Below are positions 41,249-52,858 of a stretch of DNA of 64,000 nucleotides, piece after piece. The translations under genes and the position numbers were made by a program. Where the stretch lies: assembly GCF_000745175.1 (NCBI RefSeq), contig NZ_JQNI01000004.1, positions 384,001 through 448,000 on the forward strand, read 5' to 3'. How positions within the stretch are numbered: the stretch's first letter is position 1; the number at the start of each line of letters is the position of its first letter. A model generated the notes under the pieces. The model made no database searches. It had not been told where the DNA came from and saw only the letters and a list, made by a program, of their open reading frames with translations. This stretch comes from Deinococcus sp. YIM 77859 (GTDB lineage Bacteria > Deinococcota > Deinococci > Deinococcales > Deinococcaceae).

Positions 41249-42408
41249 AAGCCCTGCTCGAACTGCACATCCTTCAGAACTTTGCCCCCAGCAACCTCAA
41301 CCGCGACGACACCGGTAGCCCCAAGGATGCCTATTTCGGCGGAGTCCGCCGCGCGCGTATCAGTTCCCAGAGTTTCAAGCGGGCCATGCGGCTCTATTTC
41401 CGCGAGCAGCAGCTCCTGAACCCGGACGAGCTGGGCGAGCGCACCAAGCGGGCGCATGAGGCCATCCGCGACCTGCTGGTGCAGCGTGGCCGTGGCCGCG
41501 ATGAGGCAGAGGCGGCGGCGATGGCCGCGCTGGGCGGGCTCGGTCTCCCCGTCAAGGACGGCAAGAGCCAGTACCTCCTCTTCCTGGGCCGCGACGAGCT
41601 CGAACGGGTGGCGGGCATCATCGAGGCTCACTGGGACGATTTCGCCGCTCTGACACCAGCCGCGGACGAGGGCAAGAAAAAGGCCAAGGGCAGCAAGAAG
41701 GCCGAGCTGCCCGGCGACATCGGGAGGCAACTGGCGAACGCGCTGAACGGCACCAAGGCCGTGGACGTGGCCCTTTTCGGTCGAATGCTGGCAGATCTGC
41801 CCGACAAGAACACGGACGCTGCCGCGCAGGTGGCGCACGCCCTCGGTACGCACGCCGCGAACCGCGAATTCGACTTCTACACGGCGGTGGATGACCTCAA
41901 GCCCGAGGACAACGCGGGCGCGGACATGCTGGGTACGGTGGAGTTTGGCAGCGCTACCTTTTACCGCTACGCGGCGGTAGACCTCGCCAAGCTGCTGGAG
42001 AACCTGGGGGGTGACGCAGACCTGGCCCTGCGCGGCCTGCGGGCCTTTCTGACGGCGGCCGTCTATGCATTGCCGGGAGGCAAGCAGAACACCTTCGCGG
42101 CCCACAATCCGCCCAGCCTGTTCGCTACCGTGGTGCGCGAGGACGCCTCGCCACGCAACCTCGCCAACGCCTTTGAGGTGCCGGTCCGGCCTGGACAGGG
42201 AGGCATCGTCGAGAACAGCATGAAGGCCCTTGCTGCCGAGTGGGACCGTCAGGAGCGCATCTTTGGCCAGGCGGGGCGGGGCCGGTACGTGAATGCCCGC
42301 GACGAACGCGACCTGGAGGCGTTGCCCGGCGAGCGCTTCCCCGATATTGCAGGGCTGCTGGATGCCACCCTCGCGGATGTGGAGCACCTGCTGGACGGGC
42401 TGCGCTGA
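41245..42408 (+). CDS. cas7e: Cascade backbone subunit Cas7e (Cse4/CasC)
   Basis: 387 residues. The start overlaps the cse2 stop by 4 nt. Diagnostic Cas7e start: [43 protein letters not shown]. Later text includes [20 protein letters not shown], a Lys-rich insertion, [23 protein letters not shown] and [15 protein letters not shown]. Six copies coat the crRNA spacer in Cascade. Their thumb loops kink every sixth crRNA base, relevant to the partial match of the mini-CRISPR guide. Confidence 0.95.
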   Translation: MKALLELHILQNFAPSNLNRDDTGSPKDAYFGGVRRARISSQSFKRAMRLYFREQQLLNPDELGERTKRAHEAIRDLLVQRGRGRDEAEAAAMAALGGLGLPVKDGKSQYLLFLGRDELERVAGIIEAHWDDFAALTPAADEGKKKAKGSKKAELPGDIGRQLANALNGTKAVDVALFGRMLADLPDKNTDAAAQVAHALGTHAANREFDFYTAVDDLKPEDNAGADMLGTVEFGSATFYRYAAVDLAKLLENLGGDADLALRGLRAFLTAAVYALPGGKQNTFAAHNPPSLFATVVREDASPRNLANAFEVPVRPGQGGIVENSMKALAAEWDRQERIFGQAGRGRYVNARDERDLEALPGERFPDIAGLLDATLADVEHLLDGLR

Positions 42409-42410
42409 CC

Positions 42411-43151
42411 GTGGGCACCCTGCTTCTGAGACTGGTGGGCCCCATGCAGTCGTGGGGAACCCGCTCACGGTTCGATGACCGTGACAGCGAACAGGAACCC
42501 AGCAAATCGGGCGTGCTGGGTCTGGTGGCCGCCGCGCTGGGCCTCGACCGGGCCGAGCCGGTGGATCACCTGGCGCGGCTGGCCTTTGGTGTACGGGTGG
42601 ACCGCGAGGGCCTGGTTCGCACCGACTATCACACCGCTCAGCTCTATCCCGGCGAGCGCCGAACGAGTACGAGTCTGACCCGGCGCGTGTACCTCTCGGA
42701 CGCTGCCTTTTACGCGGGGCTCAGCGGGGACGCGTCGCTGCTCACCGAAATCCAAGCTGCCCTGAAAAATCCGCACTGGCCCCTTGCGCTGGGCCGCAAG
42801 GCGTTCCTGCCCAGCCTGCCCGTCTGGCTGCCGGAGGGCGTGCAGGACGGACCGCTCCTGGAAGTGCTGCGCTTGGCGCCCAGCCTGCGCGGCTGCGAGC
42901 GGCTGCCGGACGAGGAGCGCCGCCAGCGGTGTCAGGACGCCCCTTACCGCTTTGTGGTCGACCAGCGGGCCGTGCCGGACGACCTTCCTGGCCGCGAGCG
43001 CCTTTCTCCCGCCGAACGGCGTGACGAACCGGCTGGCCCCTTTGCCGCGCGCCGGTATGCCCTGCGCGCCGTGTACGTGTTCAGTGAACGCCTGACCTTG
43101 CCCCCCCGCCAACCCGACGAGGAGGTGCCCTCATGTACCTCTCCCGCCTGA
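42411..43151 (+). CDS. cas5e: Cascade subunit Cas5e (CasD)
   Basis: 246 residues from GTG 42411, immediately after cas7e. Diagnostic text: [41 protein letters not shown] at the start, [29 protein letters not shown] and [17 protein letters not shown]. It caps the 5' handle of the crRNA. Its last 19 nt overlap cas6e. Confidence 0.94.
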   Translation: MGTLLLRLVGPMQSWGTRSRFDDRDSEQEPSKSGVLGLVAAALGLDRAEPVDHLARLAFGVRVDREGLVRTDYHTAQLYPGERRTSTSLTRRVYLSDAAFYAGLSGDASLLTEIQAALKNPHWPLALGRKAFLPSLPVWLPEGVQDGPLLEVLRLAPSLRGCERLPDEERRQRCQDAPYRFVVDQRAVPDDLPGRERLSPAERRDEPAGPFAARRYALRAVYVFSERLTLPPRQPDEEVPSCTSPA

Positions 43152-43768
43152 TCCTGAATGAGCGCCACCCGCAGGCTCGGCGCGACCTGGGCAGCGGCTA
43201 CGCCATTCACCAAAGCCTGCGCTGGGCCTTTCCGGGTGCGGGCGAACCGGGTACCCCGCTGCCGGACGGCGAGCGCGTGCTGTGGCGGAACGAGGGTCGC
43301 GGCTACCTGCTTGTACAGAGTCAGACCGAACCGAACTGGGGGGCGCTTACGGAACGGCACCCCGGGTATCTGGAGACCGCCGAGACACGGCTTCTTCACC
43401 TCAGCGGGGTGCTGACAGCGGGACGGCACCTGCGCTTTCGCCTCCAGGCCAATCCCACGGTGACCCGGAAAGACGACCGCACCGGGAAGCCCAAGCGCTT
43501 TGCCCTGTATGGCGCCCGCGAGGCGCTGGCCTGGCTCGACCGCCAGGGGGAACGCGGCGGCTTCACCGTGCTGAGGGCCGACATCCTCCAGACCCGCACC
43601 GTCTGCGACCGAAAGCCGGGCAGCACGCGTCCCCTGACCCTGCACGCCGTGACCTTTGACGGCCTGTTGCAGGTAGAAGACCCCGAGCGGCTGGCCCACA
43701 CCGTCCGTCAGGGGATCGGGCACGGCAAGGCGCTGGGCTTCGGCCTCCTGAGCCTCGCGGGGAGGTAG
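43133..43768 (+). CDS. cas6e: CRISPR RNA endonuclease Cas6e (CasE)
   Basis: 211 residues; GAGGTG precedes ATG 43133. Begins [34 protein letters not shown], typical of CasE, with an early His in the catalytic position (Tyr-Ala-Ile-His), and ends in the glycine-rich loop [19 protein letters not shown]. It cuts the repeat hairpins to release crRNAs and stays on the 3' handle. It would have to process the degenerate mini-array too. Confidence 0.95.
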   Translation: MYLSRLILNERHPQARRDLGSGYAIHQSLRWAFPGAGEPGTPLPDGERVLWRNEGRGYLLVQSQTEPNWGALTERHPGYLETAETRLLHLSGVLTAGRHLRFRLQANPTVTRKDDRTGKPKRFALYGAREALAWLDRQGERGGFTVLRADILQTRTVCDRKPGSTRPLTLHAVTFDGLLQVEDPERLAHTVRQGIGHGKALGFGLLSLAGR

Positions 43769-43771
43769 GCC

Positions 43772-44702
<931 letters not shown>

Positions 44703-44722
<20 letters not shown>

Positions 44723-45035
44723 ACGTGTCCCGCCCTCCCTGCGCGGCGAGCTTACCCGCTGGCTGATCGAGGTACAAACCGGCGTGTATGTCGGCCAAGT
44801 GAGTGCGCTTGTCCGCGACCTTCTGTGGGACAAATGCGTCCAGCATGCCCGCGCAGGCCGCTGCACGCAGGTCTACCGAGCCAACAACGAACAGGGCTTT
44901 GCTATCCGCATTCACGGTGAACAGGACCGCACGCTCGTTCACCTGGACGGCTACACCCTGGTTGCTGTCCGGGACGCTCGCCACGCGCAGTTGAGCCAGG
45001 AGTATGGCCCTCCCGAGGAGCTTGAAACTTTGTGA
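44703..45035 (+). CDS. cas2e: CRISPR adaptation protein Cas2 (type I-E)
   Basis: 110 residues. Type I-E Cas2 text: [44 protein letters not shown]. It forms the central dimer of the Cas1-Cas2 integration complex. It is the last cas gene; array 2 begins 68 nt later. Confidence 0.95.
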
Positions 45036-45103
45036 CTAAAATTACGCTCCTCGTTGGAGACTTGAGGGGGATGGACCGCCCCTCGATAGCGTGATTCCAA
45101 AGT
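45036..45103 (+). promoter_or_regulatory. leader of CRISPR array 2, with a repeat 3'-end fragment
   Basis: 68 bp between cas2 and the first repeat. It contains GGGGATGGACCG at 45067-45078, identical to the last 12 nt of the array 2 repeat, 25 nt before the first true repeat. This could be a docking motif for the integration complex or the end of a truncated repeat. No clear promoter. Confidence 0.55.
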
Positions 45104-46766
45104 GTGTTCCCCACACGGGTGGGGATGGACCGACGGTGTCCCCCTCGCGTACTGGCGCGCCTACGTGTTCCCCACACGGGTGGGGATGGACCGGATGTGC
45201 GGGACTTCGAGCCACGCCCCTGGATGTGTTCCCCACACGGGTGGGGATGGACCGCCAAACGAAGATTGAGCCACCAGCCATTAGATGTGTTCCCCACACG
45301 GGTGGGGATGGACCGACGCTCAGGTCCAGGTCCCGTTCCAGCAGGGAGTGTTCCCCACACGGGTGGGGATGGACCGCACGCCGAACAGCCCGCGCGAGGA
45401 AACGAGGTGTGTTCCCCACACGGGTGGGGATGGACCGGTAGCGGGCTGCCTTAGTGTCCCAGATGCTGCGTGTTCCCCACACGGGTGGGGATGGACCGCA
45501 TCGGTACGTCACGGGCGGCGACGAGGTGACGTGTTCCCCACACGGGTGGGGATGGACCGGCCCTCCGCGCGCTGCAGGCCCTCGACCCGGCGTGTTCCCC
45601 ACACGGGTGGGGATGGACCGATGCTCCGCATTCAACCCGGGCACGCCATCACGTGTTCCCCACACGGGTGGGGATGGACCGCTCAGAGAGGCGCGGGACG
45701 GGTTTGTTCGGGCGTGTTCCCCACACGGGTGGGGATGGACCGCACACACACGCGTGTGCATACACCCACATCTCGTGTTCCCCACACGGGTGGGGATGGA
45801 CCGAAAAGAGGTGCCCCCGGGTCAACCCCCACCGCGTGTTCCCCACACGGGTGGGGATGGACCGCTCAGGGGCAAACCTTCCTGTCGCTTGCGGGCGTGT
45901 TCCCCACACGGGTGGGGATGGACCGGTCCGCCGGGTGACCACCAGCGCGGGCAACATGTGTTCCCCACACGGGTGGGGATGGACCGCTTCGGCGCGGACG
46001 ACGTTTTGTCCAGCTTGAGTATTCCCCACACGGGTGGGGATGAACCGGCGGAGGAAATGGCCGTTTTGCCGCTTGTTTCGTATTCCCCACACGGGTGGGG
46101 ATGAACCGGCCCCGGCGATTTGCGCCGACGCCTCAAAGGCGTATTCCCCACACGGGTGGGGATGAACCGGCGGTGTGGCTCAGCACGTAGCCCGGCGAGA
46201 GGTATTCCCCACACGGGTGGGGATGAACCTGCGGGCGCTTTCCCGGCTGAGTGGCGTGCCCCGTATTCCCCACACGGGTGGGGATGAACCGCACAGCGCG
46301 GCCCCCACGATTAGCCCCCACCGGTGTTCCCCACACGGGTGGGGATGAACCGGCACAGGAGGTCGATGGCGATTCCGTCGACGTGTGTTCCCCACACGGG
46401 TGGGGATGAACCGAGCGGCCAGAGCAGCGCGGAGGCCGCCAACGTGTATTCCCCACACGGGTGGGGATGGACCGCCTGCCCCGGTGCTCCCCACCGGACA
46501 ACGCGGGTGTTCCCCACACGGGTGGGGATGGACCGTTGGGCGTCGCCCCGGAGATCATCCGCGAGGGGTGTGCCCCACACGGGTGGGGATGGACCGGATG
46601 AATAAACGATAGGCGGATTAGGCAGAGGGTGTTCCCCACACGGGTGGGGATGGACCGTTGGGCGTCGCCCCGGAGATCATCCGCGAGGGGTGTGCCCCAC
46701 ACGGGTGGGGATGGACCGGATGAATAAACGATAGGCGGATTAGGCAGAGGGTGTTCCCCACACGGG
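45104..46766 (+). CRISPR. type I-E CRISPR array 2 (27 full repeats plus one truncated)
   Basis: Strict 61-bp period, 29-nt repeat (GTGTTCCCCACA then CGGGTGGGGATGGACCG) and 32-nt spacers. The leader lies beside cas2, so it is transcribed rightwards. Repeat variants are clustered: GTATT at the start and GAACCG at the end between about 46019 and 46446, GTGTGCCCC at 46568 and 46690. A two-spacer block is duplicated (46507-46628 and 46629-46750). The last repeat, 46751-46766, stops after 16 nt where a Tn3-type inverted repeat begins. Confidence 0.98.
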
Positions 46767-46801
46767 GCTACGACAAGGTTCGGAAATCCTACTACGCTAA
46801 G
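46764..46801 (+). repeat. terminal inverted repeat of a Tn3-family element (left end)
   Basis: 38 bp beginning GGGG and ending TAAG, the classic limits of Tn3-family ends, immediately beside the transposase gene and cutting the last CRISPR repeat. The matching right end was not found in the window. The five bases before it are CACAC, the expected target duplication to look for at the other end. Confidence 0.75.
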
Positions 46802-46825
46802 GAAAAAGCTCGTCCTGCACGAGCT

Positions 46826-49786
46826 TTACTCGCGCAGTGCCCGATATGCCCCCTCCACGGGGACCCCTTCGGGGCGCCACACGTAGTCGCCCGTCAGCCC
46901 GATGTGCTCCCATCCCAAGGGCGACACATGCGCCAGCAGTTCGTCGGGCACGTCCGTGCCCTCCGCGCGCAGGGCCTCCACCGCGCGACCCAGGTACACC
47001 GTGTTCCAGACAGCGATGGCCGTCGTCACGAGATTCAGGCCACTGGCCCGGTTGCTCTGAGCCTCGAACGACCGATCCCGAATCTCCCCGCTGCGGTGAA
47101 AGGCCACCGCCCGCTTCAGCGCGTGCAGGGCTTCCCCCTTGTTCAAGCCCGCGAGCACACGACGGCGCAACTCAGGGTCGCGCAGCCACTCCAGCGTGAA
47201 CAATGTCCGCTGGACGCGGCCCAGCTCGCGCAGGGCCAATGCCAAACCGTTTTGCCTTGGATATGAAGCGAGCTTGGACAGGATCAACGAGGCTGTCACC
47301 GTACCCGCCTTGATTGACGTCGTGAGCCGCCGCAACTCGTCCCAATGCTCGCGGATTAGGCGCAGGTTGAGCCGCTGGGCCACCAGCGGCTCCAGCAGAC
47401 CGTAGGCTGAACCGACCTCGGGCGTGTACAGCCGCGTCTCTCCCAAATCCCGAATCCTGGGGGCGAACCGGAATCCCAAGAGGTGACAGAGGGCGAAGAC
47501 CTGCTCGGTGTACCCCGCCGTATCGGTGTAATGTTCCTTGATCTTCAGCTCCGAGAGGTGGTACAGCAGCCCGTCCAGCACGTGTAGGGCGTCCCGCACA
47601 TTGGCGGTGATGACCTTGGTGTGGAAGGGGGCATACTGGTCGCTCACATGCGTGTAGAACAGCACGCCCGGTTCCCGGCCGTACTTCGCGTTCAGGTGCC
47701 CGAAACTCTTGCCCCGCCCCCCGGTCGGGAAGCGTTGCCCGTCGGAACTGCTCGTCGTGCTGTCCCCCCACAAAGCGGCCAGGGGCAGCTTGGACTGGAA
47801 GTTGACCAGTTCAGCGAGACCCGCCGCGTAGGAGTCAGGGCGGACGAACCAGTCAGCGAGGTACATCAAGCGGCGCGCGGTCATGCCGGGGTCCGGGGAG
47901 GCCTCCGCCATCTTGGTCAGCCCCAGATTCAGGCCGTCCGCGAGGATGGCGGTCAGCAGGTGGTCGTGGCGCTCCACCTCCTTCCCGCTGTGCAGATTTA
48001 GAAAAGCGCCTGTGAAGCGGGTCCAGGCGTTGACCTCCAGCAGCAGGTCGGTGATCTTCACGCGCGGCAGCCGCGCGCTCAGTCTCCGCTCCAGAGGCTC
48101 CACCCCATCGGGCACGGCCTTCGTGACCTTCCCGATCCGGAGCCTGCCGCGCTGTACGGACACCGAAGACAGGGCACCCCTGGAGAGCAGTTCTGCCACC
48201 TCGCGCAACTGCCCGGCAAGCTTGGGTTCCGTGGCCGTCCAGAAGGCATCGAAGGTCTCGGGCAGGTCGAGTGACAGCTCGGAGAGGCGTTTCTGCCAGG
48301 TGCCCTGCGGCAGCAGGTAGGCGTCGAGGTCCTTGTACTTGCGACTCCCGGTCACCCACACGTCTCCGGCTCGCAGCGCGAGCCGCAATTCGTCCAGCAC
48401 ACACAACTCGTAGGCACGACGATCAACGGTGCCCTCTCGGAACACCTGCCCGGTCCACTTCTGCCGCACAAAACTGATAGGGACGTGTTCGGGCAGGGTG
48501 CGCTTCCCTGAGATGTACATCTCGCGGAGGACATTCAGTGCCTCGACCAGGGGAGCCGCCTTGCCCTCGGCCTGGAAGGTGAAGGCGGTCAGCAGCCGAG
48601 GCGCGTAGCTTCGTACCTTGGCATACCCCTTCATGGCATGGTGCAGGGGATCGAGTTGTTCGGTCCTCACCACCTCCTTCTCCCGCACGGTCTCGACGAG
48701 CTGTTGCCAGTTCACGACGGCCTCGATGGCCTGATAGGGATCGGCCCCCTGCTCCCGCGCGGCGAGGACCGCCATGCACACCGACTTGAACGTGCCGAAC
48801 TGCTCGACGAGCGGCGGTCCCTGCTGCCCGAAGACCTCGGCCGCTGCCCGCTCGCCTTCTCTCAGCAGCGACACCATCACCCGGTCGTGCATGTCGAGGA
48901 GGTCATCCGTCAGGGTTTCCGACAGATCGAAGAGGTAGGCCATGAGGGTCGCCCGCCGCCGTTGCGGTTCGAAGTCCGCCAGAAGCGAGGCGCTCAGGCG
49001 CCTCGCTTCCTGTGCCAGGTGATCCAGACGGTTCTGCGGCAGAAAGGCCCGCAGGTTGCTCTGTACTGGGAAGGTCCGCACGAAAGCCAGCTTGTCCAGC
49101 AGGGCCAGGACATTCTTGGGCTTGGGTGCGCCGACAGGGCGGCCCAACCAGGCGAAGCGTGAAATCGGCTCATCCCCTTGCGGTGACAGCAGGACGTCCA
49201 CCCGTTCGGACAAATCGCCTTTCAGGGGCAGGTTCAAGAGGCTGTAGGCGTGCTGATCGGCGCGGCCCCGGGCCGAATGGACCAGACGTTCGAGGACGCT
49301 GAAGCGCGGCACCAGGATGCAGCGCCGCCGCAACTCGTCCATCAGCGCACTCATCAACCCGAAGGGCTGGTCGGTGATCACCGCCAGCGGTACCAGCCAG
49401 TCCCGCAACTCGTGATTCAGGCGGCGGGACAGCTCGACGTAGCCGAGGTGCTGGCACAGGGCTGTGAAGTGTTCATAGCGGGTGGGTTCACGGGCGGCGT
49501 ACTGGTGGTAGCACGCCGGGTCTACCCGCAGTTGCTCGGTGAGATAAGCCAGGACCTCCTCGGGAGGCATCTCGCCGAGACGCAGCGCGCGCCCGAGGTG
49601 GCGCAGCACGGTGAGCTGCACGGCGTAGCCCAGCTTGTTGAAGTCCCGCCTGCGTTCCCGGATCAGCCGCAGGTCGTCCTCACTCAGCAGGTAGTACCGG
49701 GCGAGGGTGCGTTCATCGAGAACGGGGAAGCGCGTGAACTGCTCGCGTTGAGTTGAAGTGAGGAGGGTGGGCGGGCGGAGAGTCAA
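46826..49786 (-). CDS. tnpA: Tn3-family transposase TnpA
   Basis: 986 residues from TTG 49786, chosen because TGGAG lies 6 nt upstream and the product then has the usual Tn3 length and start (TLRPPTLLTSTQREQFTRFP). N-terminal DUF4158-like part (LLSEDDLRLIRERRRDFNKLGYAVQL), C-terminal DDE domain with ADGLNLGLTKMAEASP, LWGDSTTSSSDGQRF and LEPLVAQRLN, and NTVYLGRAVEALRAEG near the end. It cuts the 38-bp ends and moves the element replicatively. It diverges from a tyrosine recombinase gene that probably resolves cointegrates. Confidence 0.95.
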   Translation of the reverse strand: MTLRPPTLLTSTQREQFTRFPVLDERTLARYYLLSEDDLRLIRERRRDFNKLGYAVQLTVLRHLGRALRLGEMPPEEVLAYLTEQLRVDPACYHQYAAREPTRYEHFTALCQHLGYVELSRRLNHELRDWLVPLAVITDQPFGLMSALMDELRRRCILVPRFSVLERLVHSARGRADQHAYSLLNLPLKGDLSERVDVLLSPQGDEPISRFAWLGRPVGAPKPKNVLALLDKLAFVRTFPVQSNLRAFLPQNRLDHLAQEARRLSASLLADFEPQRRRATLMAYLFDLSETLTDDLLDMHDRVMVSLLREGERAAAEVFGQQGPPLVEQFGTFKSVCMAVLAAREQGADPYQAIEAVVNWQQLVETVREKEVVRTEQLDPLHHAMKGYAKVRSYAPRLLTAFTFQAEGKAAPLVEALNVLREMYISGKRTLPEHVPISFVRQKWTGQVFREGTVDRRAYELCVLDELRLALRAGDVWVTGSRKYKDLDAYLLPQGTWQKRLSELSLDLPETFDAFWTATEPKLAGQLREVAELLSRGALSSVSVQRGRLRIGKVTKAVPDGVEPLERRLSARLPRVKITDLLLEVNAWTRFTGAFLNLHSGKEVERHDHLLTAILADGLNLGLTKMAEASPDPGMTARRLMYLADWFVRPDSYAAGLAELVNFQSKLPLAALWGDSTTSSSDGQRFPTGGRGKSFGHLNAKYGREPGVLFYTHVSDQYAPFHTKVITANVRDALHVLDGLLYHLSELKIKEHYTDTAGYTEQVFALCHLLGFRFAPRIRDLGETRLYTPEVGSAYGLLEPLVAQRLNLRLIREHWDELRRLTTSIKAGTVTASLILSKLASYPRQNGLALALRELGRVQRTLFTLEWLRDPELRRRVLAGLNKGEALHALKRAVAFHRSGEIRDRSFEAQSNRASGLNLVTTAIAVWNTVYLGRAVEALRAEGTDVPDELLAHVSPLGWEHIGLTGDYVWRPEGVPVEGAYRALRE

Positions 49787-49939
49787 GGCGCTCTCCAGGG
49801 GTTCGGAACCATGGCCTCTTTTCCTGCTGGAATAGGTGTTATCACTGGATTCTTCATTCCGATCCTCGATCAACGGCTGCCCCAATTCCCCTGCTGCGGA
49901 CCCTCTGTTTTACACTTATCGCAGGAAGAGGAGGCAGGC
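49787..49939. other. putative cointegrate resolution region
   Basis: 153 bp between the divergent transposase and recombinase genes, the usual place of the resolution site in Tn3 elements. GTTTTACACTTATC (49908-49921) and TGTTATCACT (about 49838) look like partial recombinase arms, but no full pair was defined. Confidence 0.35.
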
Positions 49940-50812
<873 letters not shown>

Positions 50813-50868
50813 CGATTGCTTGAGGTGCGGTAACAGTGCGCCTCAGTCTGGGAGGGTGAACGGCGGTG

Positions 50869-51045
50869 TCAGGGGTGGGAAGTGGTCGAAGGTAGCGGTT
50901 TTACTGGAACGCTGGGAGCAGGCGGGGGAACGGGCTGAGAGATCGGAGTGGGCACAGGGGTGAGGGGCGGGCCAGAGCCGTCACCGGGGTCGGCATGGGC
51001 GATCCCGGCGCACAGCAGGACGAGGGCGCATAGCAGTCGTCTCAA
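50869..51045 (-). CDS. small secreted proline-rich peptide
   Basis: 58 residues from TTG 51045; GGAGG lies 6 nt upstream. A clean signal peptide (LRRLLCALVLLCAGIAHA) is followed by 40 residues dominated by Pro, Val and Ser (PPLTPVPTPISQPVPPPAPSVPV). No family. A similar 50-residue peptide lies at 55923-56075. Both are downstream of a related upstream box (see the inverted repeat at 51082). Confidence 0.55.
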   Translation of the reverse strand: MRRLLCALVLLCAGIAHADPGDGSGPPLTPVPTPISQPVPPPAPSVPVKPLPSTTSHP

Positions 51046-51081
51046 GGGAAACCTCCGTGACCCCTGGAGGCTAAGAAACGT

Positions 51082-51138
51082 GCGGTTTGCACCCGTATTG
51101 CAGTTGAAGGGCTTGACTGCAATACGGGTGCAAACCGC
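51082..51138. repeat. 23-bp perfect inverted repeat in a divergent promoter region
   Basis: The 23-mer at 51082-51104 (GCGGTTTGCACCCGTATTGC plus AGT) is repeated exactly in inverse at 51116-51138 with an 11-nt loop. It lies between the leftward small peptide and the rightward protease. A related single copy is at 56096-56118. It may be a regulator operator; as RNA it would be a very strong hairpin. Confidence 0.7.
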
Positions 51139-51248
51139 CCCCTGGATACGGTACACACCAGCCGGACACAAGCATCGGTCTACGCCACTCACGGTCATCC
51201 ACCGGGTGCGGAGGCTCTCGCATGACTCCGGCAACTCCAGGGGGACAC

Positions 51249-52295
51249 ATGAAGAACCGTAACCTGCTCCGTTCCATTCCGGTGGCTTTGGCGCTCTTGC
51301 TGGCTTCCTGTAATCAAGCGGGAGTCTCCACTCCCGCCACGGCAGGGCCTTCCAAGGGCACCTTGCCCGATGAAAGCGTGATGCTGAGTCCAAAAGGTAT
51401 GCCCGTGACCAAAACCAGCACCGCCGGGTTGCGGCAACTCTCATCGGACCTCGCCGATAAGCTCACGGCGGAGGGGTGGGTCGAACACACCTTCTCCAAC
51501 GGGGAAACCCTGCTGTACAGGAACTTGCGCGGGTACGCCGCCTATGGCGATGAGGTCATTGCGCCCAGCGAAAACATGCCGGAGTATGTCCAGTACGTAG
51601 AAGACTTCATTTCCGGCAAGACGCCCATGAGTACGCAGAGCATCGGCCTGAATCCGGACGGTTGCTCTGTGCGCACGCTGTTCTGCGCGATCCGAACCAC
51701 CGCCTACATGTGGGCGGGCAAGCGGGTGGACTACTACTATGCGCCCGGCTTCACGGAAAGCCAGATCAACCAACTGGAACAGCAGGTTGCCGAGTGGAAC
51801 GCCTCCAACACCGCCATCAAGTGGTACAGGTCATTCACGCCTAGCGGCAACATGGTGAGTGTGAATCCCGTCAACGTGACGGAATACTGCGGCCAGGCAT
51901 ACGTGGGCTACCAAGGTAGAGTGGCCTTTACCGGCCCCAACTTCATCAATATCAATGTCGGTTATGGCTGCGAGAATGCCTCGACAGGCACGATGCAGCA
52001 TGAAATGGGCCACGTCGTCGGCCTGCCTCACGAGCAGGACCGGTGTGACCGCGACAACTATGTGAGGGTCACCGCCAATACCGCGAAGAGGTGTGGGGAA
52101 GACTTCCGGTACTACGAGAACTTCGACTACGATTCCATCATGCTCTATGAATCCCCTCACGTCTACGGTGTTACGCCGAAAGGCCCATACGTAGGGACAT
52201 TCTCTGAATACCTGCCCCGGAAATTCAAGTTGAGCGCAGGCGATATCAAGACCATCAACGGCATCTACCTCAGCCCCTCGAACCCCCGGCCTTGA
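51249..52295 (+). CDS. astacin-type (M12A) metalloprotease lipoprotein
   Basis: 348 residues from ATG 51249 with GGGGA upstream. Signal peptide with lipobox LLASC, so lipid-anchored outside. The protease signature is HEMGHVVGLPHEQDRCDRDNYV (zinc ligands His, His, His and catalytic Glu), and the Met-turn YDSIMLYE follows about 60 residues later, as in astacins. A pre-domain of about 130 residues with a conserved Cys pair (NPDGCSVRTLFCA) precedes it. It should cleave extracellular or surface proteins. Two further lipoproteins follow on the same strand. Confidence 0.9.
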   Translation: MKNRNLLRSIPVALALLLASCNQAGVSTPATAGPSKGTLPDESVMLSPKGMPVTKTSTAGLRQLSSDLADKLTAEGWVEHTFSNGETLLYRNLRGYAAYGDEVIAPSENMPEYVQYVEDFISGKTPMSTQSIGLNPDGCSVRTLFCAIRTTAYMWAGKRVDYYYAPGFTESQINQLEQQVAEWNASNTAIKWYRSFTPSGNMVSVNPVNVTEYCGQAYVGYQGRVAFTGPNFININVGYGCENASTGTMQHEMGHVVGLPHEQDRCDRDNYVRVTANTAKRCGEDFRYYENFDYDSIMLYESPHVYGVTPKGPYVGTFSEYLPRKFKLSAGDIKTINGIYLSPSNPRP

Positions 52296-52341
52296 CGGTT
52301 TCTACCCAAGCTTGTCCTGCTCCAGCTTTTTTGAGGTACCC

Positions 52342-52743
52342 ATGAAGCGACTTCTTTTAGGCTCTGTCCTCGTGCTGGTCACGAGCTGCAACCAGCCGAT
52401 CACCGATCCTGTCGGCGAGCCGTTCCGAATCTCACTCCAGGTCGCCCAGCCCAGTGCTGGCTCGACGACCGTGAGCATGACCGCGCTCGTGGACTATGGC
52501 CCGATGGGGGGCGTTCCCGCGACGGTTGAGTTCCTAGACGACAGTACAGTCCTGGGGAGTACCAGCGAGCGCGAGCCTCTGGCACCGGACGCGCAGAACC
52601 CGTGGGATTATAAATTCCAGAAGCAGATCGAGCTTCGGAAGGACACGGACTATAATCTCAAGGCCAGAATCCGCTGGACGTCCAAGGGCGTGGCGAAAAC
52701 GCTGACCAGCGATGTGGTCAAGTTCCGCATCGGACAACCTTGA
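52342..52743 (+). CDS. hypothetical lipoprotein
   Basis: 133 residues from ATG 52342, TTGAGG upstream. Signal peptide with lipobox LVTSC, then a beta-rich domain (VSMTALVDYGPMGGVPATVEFLDDSTVLGST) reminiscent of Ig-like folds. Function unknown. Followed at once by an intrinsic terminator. Confidence 0.75.
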   Translation: MKRLLLGSVLVLVTSCNQPITDPVGEPFRISLQVAQPSAGSTTVSMTALVDYGPMGGVPATVEFLDDSTVLGSTSEREPLAPDAQNPWDYKFQKQIELRKDTDYNLKARIRWTSKGVAKTLTSDVVKFRIGQP

Positions 52744-52749
52744 ATCCTG

Positions 52750-52774
52750 AGGTGGGCTTCGGCCCACCTTATTT
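52750..52774 (+). terminator. intrinsic terminator after the lipoprotein gene
   Basis: AGGTGGGC-TTCG-GCCCACCT forms a perfect 8-bp stem with a stable TTCG loop, followed by TATTT. Confidence 0.8.
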
Positions 52775-52858
52775 GAGCTGAGGACTACATTTCCTCGTGG
52801 TTCTTGGATCAGCCTATCGTTCTGCACGATTCCTACAACGCTTCAAGGGGAAGATCAT

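Noticed and set aside
45042..46702. Open frames on both strands reading CSPHGWGWT / VPHTGGDGP / VHPHPCGEH
   Set aside because: Translations of CRISPR array 2.
49800..49808. GGTTCGGAA resembling the middle of the Tn3 inverted repeat
   Set aside because: Only 9 nt match, not at an element end, and the flanks disagree; not accepted as the missing right end.
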